Assembly: GCA_018648945.1 (NCBI GenBank) | Contig: JABGQJ010000548.1 | Span: forward strand, 1-5,351 | Direction of reading: 5' to 3' | From: Victivallales bacterium | GTDB taxonomy: Bacteria; Verrucomicrobiota; Lentisphaeria; Oligosphaerales; Lenti-02 | DNA: 5,351 bases | Notes under the pieces: generated by a model | Databases searched by the model: none | What the model was told of the DNA's origin: nothing | The model's input: the letters and a program-made list of their open reading frames with translations, nothing else | In this document: piece after piece, positions 1-5,351 of the stretch | Position numbering within the stretch: position 1 is the stretch's first letter | Layout: each line of letters opens with the position of its first letter | Program-made: the position numbers and the translations under genes

Positions 1-1
1 C

Positions 2-484
2 GTGCTGTTCCCCGGAGATGCGGCCGTGGAGGTCGTGCTGCGCAGCCCGGACCAGTACCGGAAGCCCTACGTGCCCGGCGAGGCGGTGGCGGAGGGGATG
101 GCGGTATGCCTGTTCATCAGGGATGCCGGCGACCGCCGCACCAAGACCGGGCTCGAGCGGATCGTGCCGGTGGCCGCGAAGCTGCTGCCGGTGCTGGACC
201 GGCGACTCGAAAAGGCCGATGGCAAGGCGAAGGCCCTCTTTCCCTTCGCCCTTGACGACCGTGGCGCCATCTTCGGCCGCGCCTGGCTCAAGGGCGCCAA
301 GAAGGTCCACGCCGAACTCACCATGCACGGCTTCCGCCACTTTGCGGCCAGCGAGATGGAGAACAACGGCGTCAACCGCAGCGTTTCCGGGGCCGTCCTC
401 GGGCATGTGGACAGCAGCGTCCACGGCGGGTACGTTCATGTCATGATCGCGGCGCTGAAGGAGGCCGTCGATAGGGTCTGGTGA
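2..484 (+). CDS. Tyrosine recombinase/phage-type integrase, C-terminal catalytic part (5' truncated by window edge)
   Basis: This is the C-terminal 160 residues of a tyrosine site-specific recombinase, which cuts and rejoins DNA through a covalent 3'-phosphotyrosine. The reading frame is open at the left edge, so the GTG at position 2 is not the true start. Visible catalytic elements, numbered from position 2, are the beta-hairpin lysine in RRTKTG (K48), the HxxR box HGFRH (H109, R112), the LGH box (H135), and the nucleophile Y144 in GGYVHV. The first catalytic arginine and the core-binding domain must lie upstream, since family members usually run to roughly 350-420 residues. All visible active-site residues are intact, so this end looks functional. 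The style (RDAGDRRTKTG, then LGH and GGYVH) resembles integrases of proteobacterial genomic islands. An attachment site is often next to such genes, but none can be recognised here. The next gene starts 79 bases downstream on the same strand. Confidence 0.93.
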   Translation: MLFPGDAAVEVVLRSPDQYRKPYVPGEAVAEGMAVCLFIRDAGDRRTKTGLERIVPVAAKLLPVLDRRLEKADGKAKALFPFALDDRGAIFGRAWLKGAKKVHAELTMHGFRHFAASEMENNGVNRSVSGAVLGHVDSSVHGGYVHVMIAALKEAVDRVW

Positions 485-487
485 CGG

Positions 488-501
488 GTCGGCGGGCCGA
501 C
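488..501. repeat. Short inverted repeat just after the integrase stop
   Basis: GTCGGCGGGCCGAC is a near-perfect palindrome (GTCGGC/GCCGAC around GG) four bases after the integrase stop. As RNA it could form a 5-bp GC-rich stem with a four-base loop. There is no T-tract after it, so it is not a convincing intrinsic terminator. It could be a weak attenuator, a protein-binding site or chance in GC-rich DNA. Confidence 0.3.
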
Positions 502-539
502 AGGGCTCTCGACAGTCATCCAGGTGTGCGGCCTCCGGC

Positions 540-557
540 GTCCCATCGGATGGGGAC
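540..557 (+). promoter_or_regulatory. Hairpin overlapping the ribosome binding site of the 762-residue gene
   Basis: CCCAT (542-546) and ATGGG (550-554) pair around a CGG loop. GTCCC (540-544) can also pair with GGGAC (553-557). The right arm contains the GGGGA (552-556) that serves as Shine-Dalgarno for the ATG at 564. In mRNA the structure would hide the ribosome binding site, which suggests weak or conditional translation. The pairing is seen directly; the regulatory role is inferred. Confidence 0.4.
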
Positions 558-563
558 TTGACG

Positions 564-2852
564 ATGATCTCGACCAATCAACCGCTGGAACGCGTGCCGG
601 TCGAAGCAGAGGGGGGGACCTTCCCCGGTGTCTGTTTCATAGCCGAGGCCGGTCGGAGCCTTGAGCTCCATGGGGACCTCCTGCCTGCCAACGGAGAGCT
701 TCGCGACCAGTTTGCCGAGAAGTTGGGCATTCCAGGCACGGAGCGCGTTCTGCGTGTCGTGCCCTGGATTGGCCTCGATTCCGCGCGGGGGGTGACGGCG
801 CTTGTCGAGGCAACGGCGCAAGGGAGCTGCCTGCCCGTGGTTAGGGTACGCACTCGGGACGCAACCTTCGGACGGGACACCGCCTTCGCCGTGCGGCTGG
901 TGCAGGCCCTCCTGACTCGGTTCAGACCATCTGATCTGCATTGCGACCTTTCGTCGGAGGAGCACGCTGGGCTGACGTCGGGCTGGCACAACACCTTGCC
1001 CGTGCCTGGCACGGCCCGGGAGGTGGTGCCGTGCTGCACTGTGCGCATGCCCGGCGACGCGACCCACGCCGAGCCCGCGCGTCTGTGCTGGCGTCTTGTC
1101 GAGGGTTTCCGGTGTCATACGGAGGAGAGCCCCCTCGATGCCTCCGTCTCGTCCGAACATGGGAACGCGTCGTTTGGGACTATGACCCAGTCCATGATGC
1201 TGGAGATGGACACAGCCTCGGGTTACGTCGATCGTCCGAGGGACGAAGTCGTGACCGCCGATCGATTGCTTCGCGAGTTCCTCCTTGGCATGGTCAGCAC
1301 GGTCGAGTCGGATAGCTCCGAGCGCTACTCCGAACCGGAGCTCGCAACGGCCATCAACGCGGTCCTGATGCTGCTCTGCGATCTGCCGGTGGCCTACGCC
1401 GCAAGTCCCTTGGTGGGTGCCATCGCGCCCCGGTCCGCCCTACAGCCATTCACCTGTGCATTGGACGGGCCCTACGGAGTGGCGCTGCTGAAGATCTGCG
1501 CAACCCCCGAGCAGGTCCTACGCGTCCTGAGGGAGGTTGACGAGTTCTTCCGGCAGGCTTTGGGCAGCTTGCGCCACACGCGCCTCGACGCATGGCTTTG
1601 GACCGCCTTCGAGCACGTCACGAAATCTCTGGAGAGTTGCTCGTGCGCCCTGCCGACTGACGGGCCAGAGTACTGGTGCCCCCCGCCTAGCTCCGGGAAG
1701 CAGAAGGTCGCCGGATGCACTTCGCGGTCACTGGTAGCCCGGCTTGGGGCCTGGAAGGCAGCGATCACCAGGAAGATGGCCTTTGCCGACGACCAGTCCG
1801 ACCGCGTCTACCGACCGGTTCCGGGTTTCACAACGCTGCCGCTGCGCTACCGCTTCGGTCTGCTACTCAACCCGCTCGACGACACGGCTGTCCAGTTGGG
1901 CGGCGGCACTTCCCCGACTGACCTCGCCCCCCGGACTTCCCTGACGTCCGGGGCATCGCTGCTGCCCCTCATGGGCACCTCCGCTGGGCAAGCGTTCACG
2001 GCCTTCGCTGTTCGAGCCGGCGAGGGCTTCTTGACAGTCGTGCCTGGCGATCTCGCCGACGCAGAGATATTGCGTCTGGTGGAACGGGCCGCACGGCGGT
2101 TCGGGATCGGCGGGAGGGTGCTCGGGAGCAATCTGGCCGACCTGGGGCACGGCCCCGGTTCCGGTTCCGCAGACACGGTCGAGCCCCCCTGCTGCAGGGC
2201 GGAGGAACTGAAGGTCAGAATCGCCGAGAACAGTCTGGTGATCGCCGGGCCGACACGCGAAGGTGGTGATCCAGGGCGTAGCACCATCCGTTGGCACGAC
2301 GACCGGCTCCGGCAGGGGAAATGCAAATCGGGTGCCTCCTTGGACAAGGACACGGTGCAGTTCGGTCTTCTCATGGCCATGGTTTGCGCCAACGGCGACT
2401 GGTGCAAACTCACCTCTGCCGCGCTCGAGAAAGCGATCAGGAAGGACTCTCCTGTGCAAGAGTTCCCGATCCCTAGGAATCAGACCTCTGAGGAGCGGAA
2501 GGAAGCGGCCAGGAAGGAGAAAAAGAGGCGCAGAAGAGTCTTCGACGAGACCATGCGACGCCTGCGGGGCGCCCTGGCGCGCGTCATCAGGCCCTTCGTG
2601 TCCCCGGAGGCAATACAGGAGCTGAAGGAGCTGGCGAAAGCGGGACGGCCGCCGGGTGAAGCAGGCGATGGCAAGTCCGATCCCCTCTCTTTGCTTCACA
2701 GTCATCTCATCCCTCTACTGGGGAAAGGCGGCAAAGGCCAGCACTACGAGCTCCGACTTGATGTCACGGTCGACGAGGACGCGCCGCAGACACCGCCGGA
2801 GGGCGAGGTGGACCCCAGCTCAAGGACCATCGGAGGCGGAAACCAAGGTTGA
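564..2852 (+). CDS. Large hypothetical protein of unknown family with a probable C-terminal winged-helix-like domain
   Basis: This 762-residue protein is not one I recognise. I chose ATG 564 over the in-frame TTG 558 because GGGGA at 552-556 sits 7 bases before the ATG. Residues 1 to about 200 look like mixed alpha/beta globular sequence. Residues 230-400 are mostly helical, with a moderately hydrophobic stretch near 265-295 that carries an Asp and is probably not a membrane segment. Residues 430-520 include a beta-rich stretch with GEGFLTVVPGDL. The last part resembles an OmpR/PhoB-like winged helix: beta strands ending at STIRWHDDRL (about 573-582), then DTVQFGLLMAM with the NGDWCKLTSAALEKAI helix (about 597-626), and the FDETMRRLRGAL helix (about 660-671). 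A highly charged, basic loop (about 636-658, KEKKRRRR) separates the last two. No signal peptide, P-loop or recognisable nuclease motif is visible. It follows an integrase on the same strand, so it is probably cargo of a mobile element. Its stop lies almost at the edge of the IS3 remnant, so the natural C-terminus may have been altered. That a protein is encoded is fairly sure from the long open frame; its function is unknown. Confidence 0.85.
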   Translation: MISTNQPLERVPVEAEGGTFPGVCFIAEAGRSLELHGDLLPANGELRDQFAEKLGIPGTERVLRVVPWIGLDSARGVTALVEATAQGSCLPVVRVRTRDATFGRDTAFAVRLVQALLTRFRPSDLHCDLSSEEHAGLTSGWHNTLPVPGTAREVVPCCTVRMPGDATHAEPARLCWRLVEGFRCHTEESPLDASVSSEHGNASFGTMTQSMMLEMDTASGYVDRPRDEVVTADRLLREFLLGMVSTVESDSSERYSEPELATAINAVLMLLCDLPVAYAASPLVGAIAPRSALQPFTCALDGPYGVALLKICATPEQVLRVLREVDEFFRQALGSLRHTRLDAWLWTAFEHVTKSLESCSCALPTDGPEYWCPPPSSGKQKVAGCTSRSLVARLGAWKAAITRKMAFADDQSDRVYRPVPGFTTLPLRYRFGLLLNPLDDTAVQLGGGTSPTDLAPRTSLTSGASLLPLMGTSAGQAFTAFAVRAGEGFLTVVPGDLADAEILRLVERAARRFGIGGRVLGSNLADLGHGPGSGSADTVEPPCCRAEELKVRIAENSLVIAGPTREGGDPGRSTIRWHDDRLRQGKCKSGASLDKDTVQFGLLMAMVCANGDWCKLTSAALEKAIRKDSPVQEFPIPRNQTSEERKEAARKEKKRRRRVFDETMRRLRGALARVIRPFVSPEAIQELKELAKAGRPPGEAGDGKSDPLSLLHSHLIPLLGKGGKGQHYELRLDVTVDEDAPQTPPEGEVDPSSRTIGGGNQG

Positions 2853-2853
2853 G

Positions 2854-3660
2854 TGAACTTGGTCTTCCCAGACCCGCAGAGGCCTTTTTCGGCCGGAGGG
2901 CCGCCCGCCGTGAGAATGGACGTTGCGTTTGGCGGCGCGGCGGGATCGGAGGGGCTCCGGCCAGGACCTGGATTCCACTGCACTTGTCCCCGGTGGACTT
3001 CTACCGGGGTATGGTAGCCTAGGGTTCCGTGGGTCCGCTGCTCGTTGTAGTAGCGGAAGAAGCGGGCGAGGCCCTCGCGCAACTGGCGGGGGTTCCCGTA
3101 GCAGCGGACGCAGATGTCCTCGTGGTTGAGGGTGAGCCGGAGGCGCTCGACGGAGACATTGTCGGCCCCGCGCCCGCGCCCGTCCATGCTGATCCTGACG
3201 TCCTTGTCCCGCAAGGGCTGGACGAAGACCTCGCAGGCGAACTGCGCGCCCTGGTCGGTGTTCAGGATCTCCGGCCTGCCGTGGTGGTCCAGGGCGTCCC
3301 GCAGCGCCTCGGCGCAGAAGTCGGCGGAGAGGCGGTTCGACAGCCGCCACGACAGCACCCGCCGCGAATACCAGTTCCATCGCCGCCACCAGGTATATGG
3401 ACCCCTGCGGCAGCGGTAGGTAGGTGACGTCGGCGCACCGGACGCAGTCGGGCCGGTCCACCGCGACGTTCCGCGGCAGGTAGGGATGCACGGGAATGCC
3501 CCGGCGCGAGCCGGGAGCTGGAACGGCACGGAGCGACTCCGGCGATGCCCGTCAGGCGCATCGGCCGCCGGGTGCGCTTGCGGTTGGTCCGAACGGCTTC
3601 CCGTGGCCACGCCTGTCACCGGCTGGCCGGCACTACATCGACCGCTGGCAGAGCCCCGAG
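2854..3660 (-). mobile_element. Decayed IS3-family insertion sequence remnant (boundaries approximate)
   Basis: The block is defined by a minus-strand OrfB-type DDE transposase that can be read only by changing frame. On the left, a possible terminus is TGAAC at 2854-2858, starting two bases after the stop of the 762-residue gene; IS3-family ends commonly start with TG. No matching inverted repeat was found on the right. Similarity fades at about 3620-3660, where the OrfB N-terminus and orfA should be, so that end appears deleted. With no intact transposase and no paired ends, it should be immobile by itself. No target duplication could be identified. Confidence 0.7.
2860..3628 (-). pseudogene. 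IS3-family transposase OrfB (DDE/rve integrase domain), frameshifted and truncated
   Basis: OrfB would catalyse IS3-type copy-paste transposition through a DDE RNase-H-fold domain. Reading leftward on the minus strand, one frame gives VRTNRKRTRRPMRLTGIAG (about 3590-3543), matching the family VNRKRVxRLM segment, and runs to PGHSR. An extra base near 3489 moves the reading to HPYLPRNVAVDRPDCVRCADVTYLP, which carries the first catalytic Asp in ADVTYLP, and then to YLVAAME. A second extra base near 3375 (GAACTGG where the family motif needs GACTGG) moves it to YSRRVLSWRLSNRL, then LNTDQGAQF (second Asp), ISMDGRGRGADNVSVERL (Glu), and finally YYNEQRTHGTLGYHTPVEVH near 2990. A third shift is likely near 3612. 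All three DDE residues survive, but in different frames. The last frame has no stop within the element and stays open to 2744, inside the neighbouring gene. The N-terminal HTH part and orfA are not found. Family assignment is firm; subgroup is not. Confidence 0.85.
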
Positions 3661-3713
3661 CACCGAACAGGGGGACACGGCCACGCCGCTTGAGATACCG
3701 AGATCCCTCGGCC

Positions 3714-3767
3714 GAATCCCACAGAACACGCTTTTCCCATGCGGGAGAATCCCACAGAAATCCCATA
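3714..3767. repeat. Cluster of TCCCAYR-type repeats, including a 13-bp direct repeat
   Basis: GAATCCCACAGAA occurs twice, at 3714-3726 and 3747-3759, 33 bases apart start to start. Related cores lie between and after them: TCCCATG at 3735-3741 and TCCCATA at 3761-3767. This makes four TCCCAYR units in 51 bases, all in the same orientation. The cluster sits upstream of the small-gene operon and beyond the recognisable end of the IS3 remnant. It could be iterated protein-binding sites (for example arm-type recombinase or Xis sites) or debris from the IS end. Function is unknown. Confidence 0.5.
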
Positions 3768-3782
3768 GGGTTCTGTTAGATA

Positions 3783-3800
3783 TTGCAGTGCAACATGTTG
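3783..3800. promoter_or_regulatory. Two overlapping palindromes, candidate operator upstream of the HTH operon
   Basis: TTGCAGTGCAA (3783-3793) is a perfect inverted repeat around a central G. It overlaps the perfect 10-bp palindrome CAACATGTTG (3791-3800). A TAGATA (3777-3782) immediately before could serve as a -10 element, but no good -35 box is visible. The site lies about 95 bases before the first HTH gene, so self-regulation by one of the encoded HTH proteins is a reasonable inference. No binding evidence exists in the sequence itself. Confidence 0.4.
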
Positions 3801-3893
3801 GGGTGTCACTTGCCGATAGGCGGCGAGCCATGGATCAACATAGTCCCTGGCCCCAGCCTAGCGACAAACCTCAAATGGAGCATAAGCGGCAGC

Positions 3894-4118
3894 ATGACCA
3901 GCACGATCCCGAAGTACAGCACAGCAAGAGGCATCCGGGAGCGCATTGCGCCCATCGCGGCCAGGAAGTTGCGATCATGGGCCGAGCAAGGGCTCGTCCG
4001 GGTCGCGAAGATGGGAGGCAACAAACAATCCCCGGCCCTCTACTTGGTCCGCGACGTGATCGCCGTCATGGAGGCCTACGCCGCCGGTCGGCGACCAACC
4101 AGGGGGCGTCGGCGGTGA
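3894..4118 (+). CDS. Small MerR/excisionase-like helix-turn-helix protein (74 aa)
   Basis: This 74-residue protein is almost entirely one DNA-binding domain of the MerR/HTH_17-like winged type. YSTARGIRERIAPIAARKL and RSWAEQGLVR (residues 8-36) give the two helices and the following turn. VAKMGGNKQSPALYLVRDV (37-55) is the wing, with an aromatic residue before a final helix VIAVMEAYA. The C-terminus is a basic tail (GRRPTRGRRR). I chose ATG 3894 because the conserved domain begins shortly after it. A longer in-frame reading from ATG 3795 or TTG 3783 exists, but the added residues do not look like domain sequence. The ribosome binding site is weak (TGGAG, 13 bases upstream). It is the first gene of a compact operon, and the next ATG overlaps its stop as TGATG. 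Likely roles are recombination directionality factor (Xis) or transcriptional regulator; the sequence cannot separate these. Confidence 0.75.
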   Translation: MTSTIPKYSTARGIRERIAPIAARKLRSWAEQGLVRVAKMGGNKQSPALYLVRDVIAVMEAYAAGRRPTRGRRR

Positions 4119-4393
4119 TGACGTCCGGACCACCACCCCGGAGGCACTGGGTCTCCGGAAAGCCAGTGAGAACCACTATGGATATCCACGCCACGGCCGA
4201 ACGCTTCGGCTTTGACGAGAAGTCGATGCCCCAGCGGACGGTGGCCTTCGCCGCGAGGTTCATTGACTGCGACCCTGCCACCATCAGGCGCCTCATCAAG
4301 ATGGGAGTCCTGCACAACACGAGACCTGGTCGCCGCTGCCCGCAGGTCGACTTTGCCGAGTTGGTCCAGGCCGAAGGGAGGACGGAGCTATGA
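4118..4393 (+). CDS. Second small HTH_17/excisionase-like DNA-binding protein (91 aa; 71 aa if started at 4178)
   Basis: The conserved part, TVAFAARFIDCDPATIRRLIKMGVL followed by HNTRPGRRCPQVDFAELVQA (residues 41-85 of the 91-residue form), has the layout of excisionase-type HTH proteins: a helix with an AA pair, a recognition helix with TIRRLIKMG, then a short wing. Two starts are possible. ATG 4118 overlaps the previous stop (TGATG) and has AGGGGG at 4101-4106. ATG 4178 is preceded by a weak GTGAG at 4166-4170. I prefer 4118 for the coupling, but the first 20 residues are Pro/Arg-rich and uninformative. Its stop overlaps the next start as ATGA. The sequence is distinct from both neighbours, so this is not a simple recent duplication. 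It is probably a DNA-binding partner or regulator of the same element. Confidence 0.72.
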   Translation: MTSGPPPRRHWVSGKPVRTTMDIHATAERFGFDEKSMPQRTVAFAARFIDCDPATIRRLIKMGVLHNTRPGRRCPQVDFAELVQAEGRTEL

Positions 4394-4710
4394 AGGTCCG
4401 GCCCATTCCTGCCGAAGTACTGAATGCCTACGTCGCTGGTCTGACCGCATTCGTCCCCGGCCTGACCTCCACCAAGTTCGTCTCCGCGCTGCGGTCCTTC
4501 GAGCCGGACTTGGGCGAGGGCGAGGGCGCCAAACGCAGACCCCCGCCGCGCATGCTTACCTTGGCGGACGCCGCCGATGCGCTGGCCGTGTCCGTCTGCA
4601 CGATCCGGCGAATGGTGAGAGACGGACGCATGGCGGGCCGCAAGATCGGGAAGCAATGGCGCCTCCCCGCGACTGCGATCGAGTCCCTGGCCGAAGTGCG
4701 GGGGGGCTGA
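4390..4710 (+). CDS. Excisionase-family (HTH_17) DNA-binding protein (106 aa)
   Basis: This is the clearest DNA-binding domain in the operon. Residues 55-100 read MLTLADAADALAVSVCTIRR, then MVRDGRMAGRKIGKQWRLP and a last helix AIESL. This is the classic HTH_17 pattern, with an LTxxEAAxxLxVSxxTIRR-like first part, a GRKIGKQWRL wing, and a closing helix. Residues 1-38 form a separate, probably helical N-terminal extension (PAEVLNAYVAGL and KFVSALRSF), joined by an acidic/basic linker (DLGEGEGAKRRPPPR). The extension is unusual, since Xis-type proteins are mostly about 60-75 residues. The start ATG 4390 overlaps the preceding stop (ATGA) and has GGGAGG about 8 bases upstream. The protein likely binds and bends att-site DNA with the integrase, or regulates transcription. 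A plasmid or phage regulator role is equally possible. Confidence 0.85.
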   Translation: MKVRPIPAEVLNAYVAGLTAFVPGLTSTKFVSALRSFEPDLGEGEGAKRRPPPRMLTLADAADALAVSVCTIRRMVRDGRMAGRKIGKQWRLPATAIESLAEVRGG

Positions 4711-4713
4711 CCC

Positions 4714-4944
4714 ATGTGCGATCAGAACCCGGCCTGGATCTGCAGGCGAATCCCGTGGCTGAGACGCATCCCGACGGTTTGGGTGTGTGGTCGAGCCCAG
4801 GCCACCACGTGCTTCGCCGGGCGGCGCGGGGGCAAGACAGGGCCCGAGCGCACGCGCCGGGCGATTCCAGGGCGCGATGCAGGCACACGACAGCACCGCC
4901 GGCAAGGCACCAAGAAAGCCGAAGGAGATTGCCATGAGCTCTGA
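4714..4944 (+). CDS. Hypothetical Cys/Arg-rich small protein (76 aa)
   Basis: I do not recognise this protein. It starts 3 bases after the previous stop, with a G-run (4700-4706) placed as a ribosome binding site, and it ends 11 bases inside the next gene, which supports co-translation. The N-terminal part has two evenly built cysteine pairs, C2-x7-C10 and C25-x7-C33, with tryptophans and hydrophobic residues around them (AWIC, RIPWLRRIPTVWVC). The rest is Arg/Gly/Lys-rich and looks disordered, ending in a fifth Cys near the C-terminus. The four cysteines could bind a metal, but no standard zinc-finger spacing is met. The composition could also arise from translating non-coding GC-rich DNA, so the main support is its position in the operon. 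Confidence 0.45.
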   Translation: MCDQNPAWICRRIPWLRRIPTVWVCGRAQATTCFAGRRGGKTGPERTRRAIPGRDAGTRQHRRQGTKKAEGDCHEL

Positions 4945-5035
4945 TTTGCGCCAACGCAAGGTGCCTACCGGGTATCAGCCGGAACGAACACTCCAGAAAA
5001 ACCCAAGACTTAAGGAAAGGCGAAATGACCGCTAG
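4934..5035 (+). CDS. Basic micropeptide with strong ribosome binding site (33 aa)
   Basis: This very short gene starts at ATG 4934 behind AAGGAGATT (4922-4930), the best Shine-Dalgarno in the window, at proper spacing. It encodes 33 residues, highly charged and basic (MSSDLRQRKVPTGYQPERTL, then a K/R/N-rich end), with no hydrophobic segment. It therefore looks like neither a membrane toxin nor a secreted peptide. It overlaps the preceding gene by 11 bases and the following gene by 11 bases (ATGACCGCTAG). It may be a genuine small protein or a translational leader that delivers ribosomes to the next gene. I do not recognise a family. Confidence 0.5.
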   Translation: MSSDLRQRKVPTGYQPERTLQKNPRLKERRNDR

Positions 5036-5351
5036 AGAAAGACAGATCGAGCAGGCTCGCGAGCTCCACGCCCACTACACCAGAACCAAGCTGGCAGAGC
5101 CAGAGTGCGGCCTGCCCGACGACGCGGTGTCCGAAGTGCACCAGATGCTGTTCAACATCACCCAGGGGGGGCCTGGGACCTGGAGGCCGTGGTGTGACGG
5201 GATCCTCGACTCCATCGCTCCCTTCCGCAGCCATGACGGCCTGCAAGAGCTGGTCGAATTCGGCGAGGAGCATGCTAGTCCCCCCAGATCCGGCGAAGTT
5301 CCGTCGGCCGAACAGGCGGGCGCGGGTGCCGATGACGGTCGCGGCGCCGCT
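5025..5351 (+). CDS. Hypothetical protein, N-terminal part (3' end beyond the window)
   Basis: An open frame starts at ATG 5025 behind AAGGAAAGG (5012-5020), a good ribosome binding site, and runs 109 codons to the window edge without a stop. The first 90 residues look like a helical soluble domain: MTARERQIEQARELHAHYT, then AVSEVHQMLFNI, a GGPGTWRPWCDGIL segment and LQELVEFGEEH. A Pro/Ala/Gly-rich, acidic linker follows from about residue 85 (SPPRSGEVPSAEQAGAGADD), which suggests a further domain beyond the window. No family is recognised. The 11-base overlap with the micropeptide gene puts it in the same operon as the HTH genes. Confidence 0.7.
   Translation, partial: MTARERQIEQARELHAHYTRTKLAEPECGLPDDAVSEVHQMLFNITQGGPGTWRPWCDGILDSIAPFRSHDGLQELVEFGEEHASPPRSGEVPSAEQAGAGADDGRGAA

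Noticed and set aside
516..1160. 214-residue minus-strand frame over the start of the large gene
   Set aside because: It is a compositional shadow with no domain-like pattern, and it overlaps the start region and N-terminus of the plus-strand gene.
1863..2705. 280-residue minus-strand frame inside the large gene
   Set aside because: No motif or ribosome binding site supports it. The plus-strand frame is continuous over 762 codons and accounts for the region.
2861..2903. Possible intrinsic terminator after the large gene (hairpins at 2861-2874 and 2890-2903 with TTTTT at 2885-2889)
   Set aside because: The T-run is 10 bases after the first stem and before the second, so neither arrangement fits a stem followed directly by a U-tract on either strand.
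3029..3427. 132-residue plus-strand frame over the transposase
   Set aside because: It is antisense to clear DDE transposase motifs and has a repetitive Val/Ala/Glu/Pro composition typical of a shadow frame.
3545..4177. Long upstream extension of the second HTH gene (frame open from 3545)
   Set aside because: The extension crosses the IS remnant and the first HTH gene in another frame, with low-complexity His/Gln/Arg sequence. A start at 4118 or 4178 explains the gene better.
4066..4959. 297-residue open frame on the minus strand
   Set aside because: It lies opposite the three HTH genes, whose domains are recognisable. Its own product has no recognisable domain and is Arg/Gly/Pro-rich, as expected of an antisense shadow in GC-rich DNA.
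1..5351. CRISPR array, tRNA or rRNA
   Set aside because: No regularly spaced repeats with unique spacers, no cloverleaf with CCA-type end and no rRNA-like conserved stretch were seen on either strand.

Overview
The window is GC-rich bacterial DNA with the look of an accessory, mobile-element-derived region. It has the 3' end of a tyrosine recombinase gene, a large protein of unknown family, a decayed IS3-family insertion sequence, and a tightly packed operon of very small genes, several of which encode excisionase/MerR-type helix-turn-helix proteins. No housekeeping gene, rRNA or tRNA is visible, so the organism cannot be named. The GC-rich codon use, the integrase style and the abundance of small HTH_17-like proteins would fit Pseudomonadota or Planctomycetota, but this is only an impression.

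Layout. Positions 2-484 (+) are the catalytic C-terminal part of a phage-type integrase whose 5' end lies outside the window. After a 79-base gap, which contains a hairpin that can cover the ribosome binding site, 564-2852 (+) encodes a 762-residue protein of unknown family. Its last 200 residues resemble a winged-helix DNA-binding domain interrupted by a very basic loop. Directly after its stop, about 2854-3660 holds a minus-strand IS3-family transposase (OrfB) remnant with at least two single-base frameshifts and no recognisable orfA. Positions 3660-3893 carry no convincing gene, but they do carry a short repeat cluster and two overlapping palindromes that look like operator DNA.

From 3894 to the end, all genes are on the plus strand and are packed stop-to-start: a 74-residue HTH protein, a 91-residue HTH protein (TGATG overlap), a 106-residue HTH_17/excisionase protein (ATGA overlap), a 76-residue Cys/Arg-rich hypothetical (3-base gap), a 33-residue micropeptide with a strong ribosome binding site (11-base overlap), and a gene that runs off the window end (11-base overlap).

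Interpretation (inference): the integrase and the small HTH proteins fit an integrated element in which the HTH proteins act as recombination directionality factors and/or transcriptional regulators, possibly acting on the palindromes just upstream. The 762-residue protein is the least explained component. The IS3 remnant probably landed between it and the small-gene operon and has since decayed.
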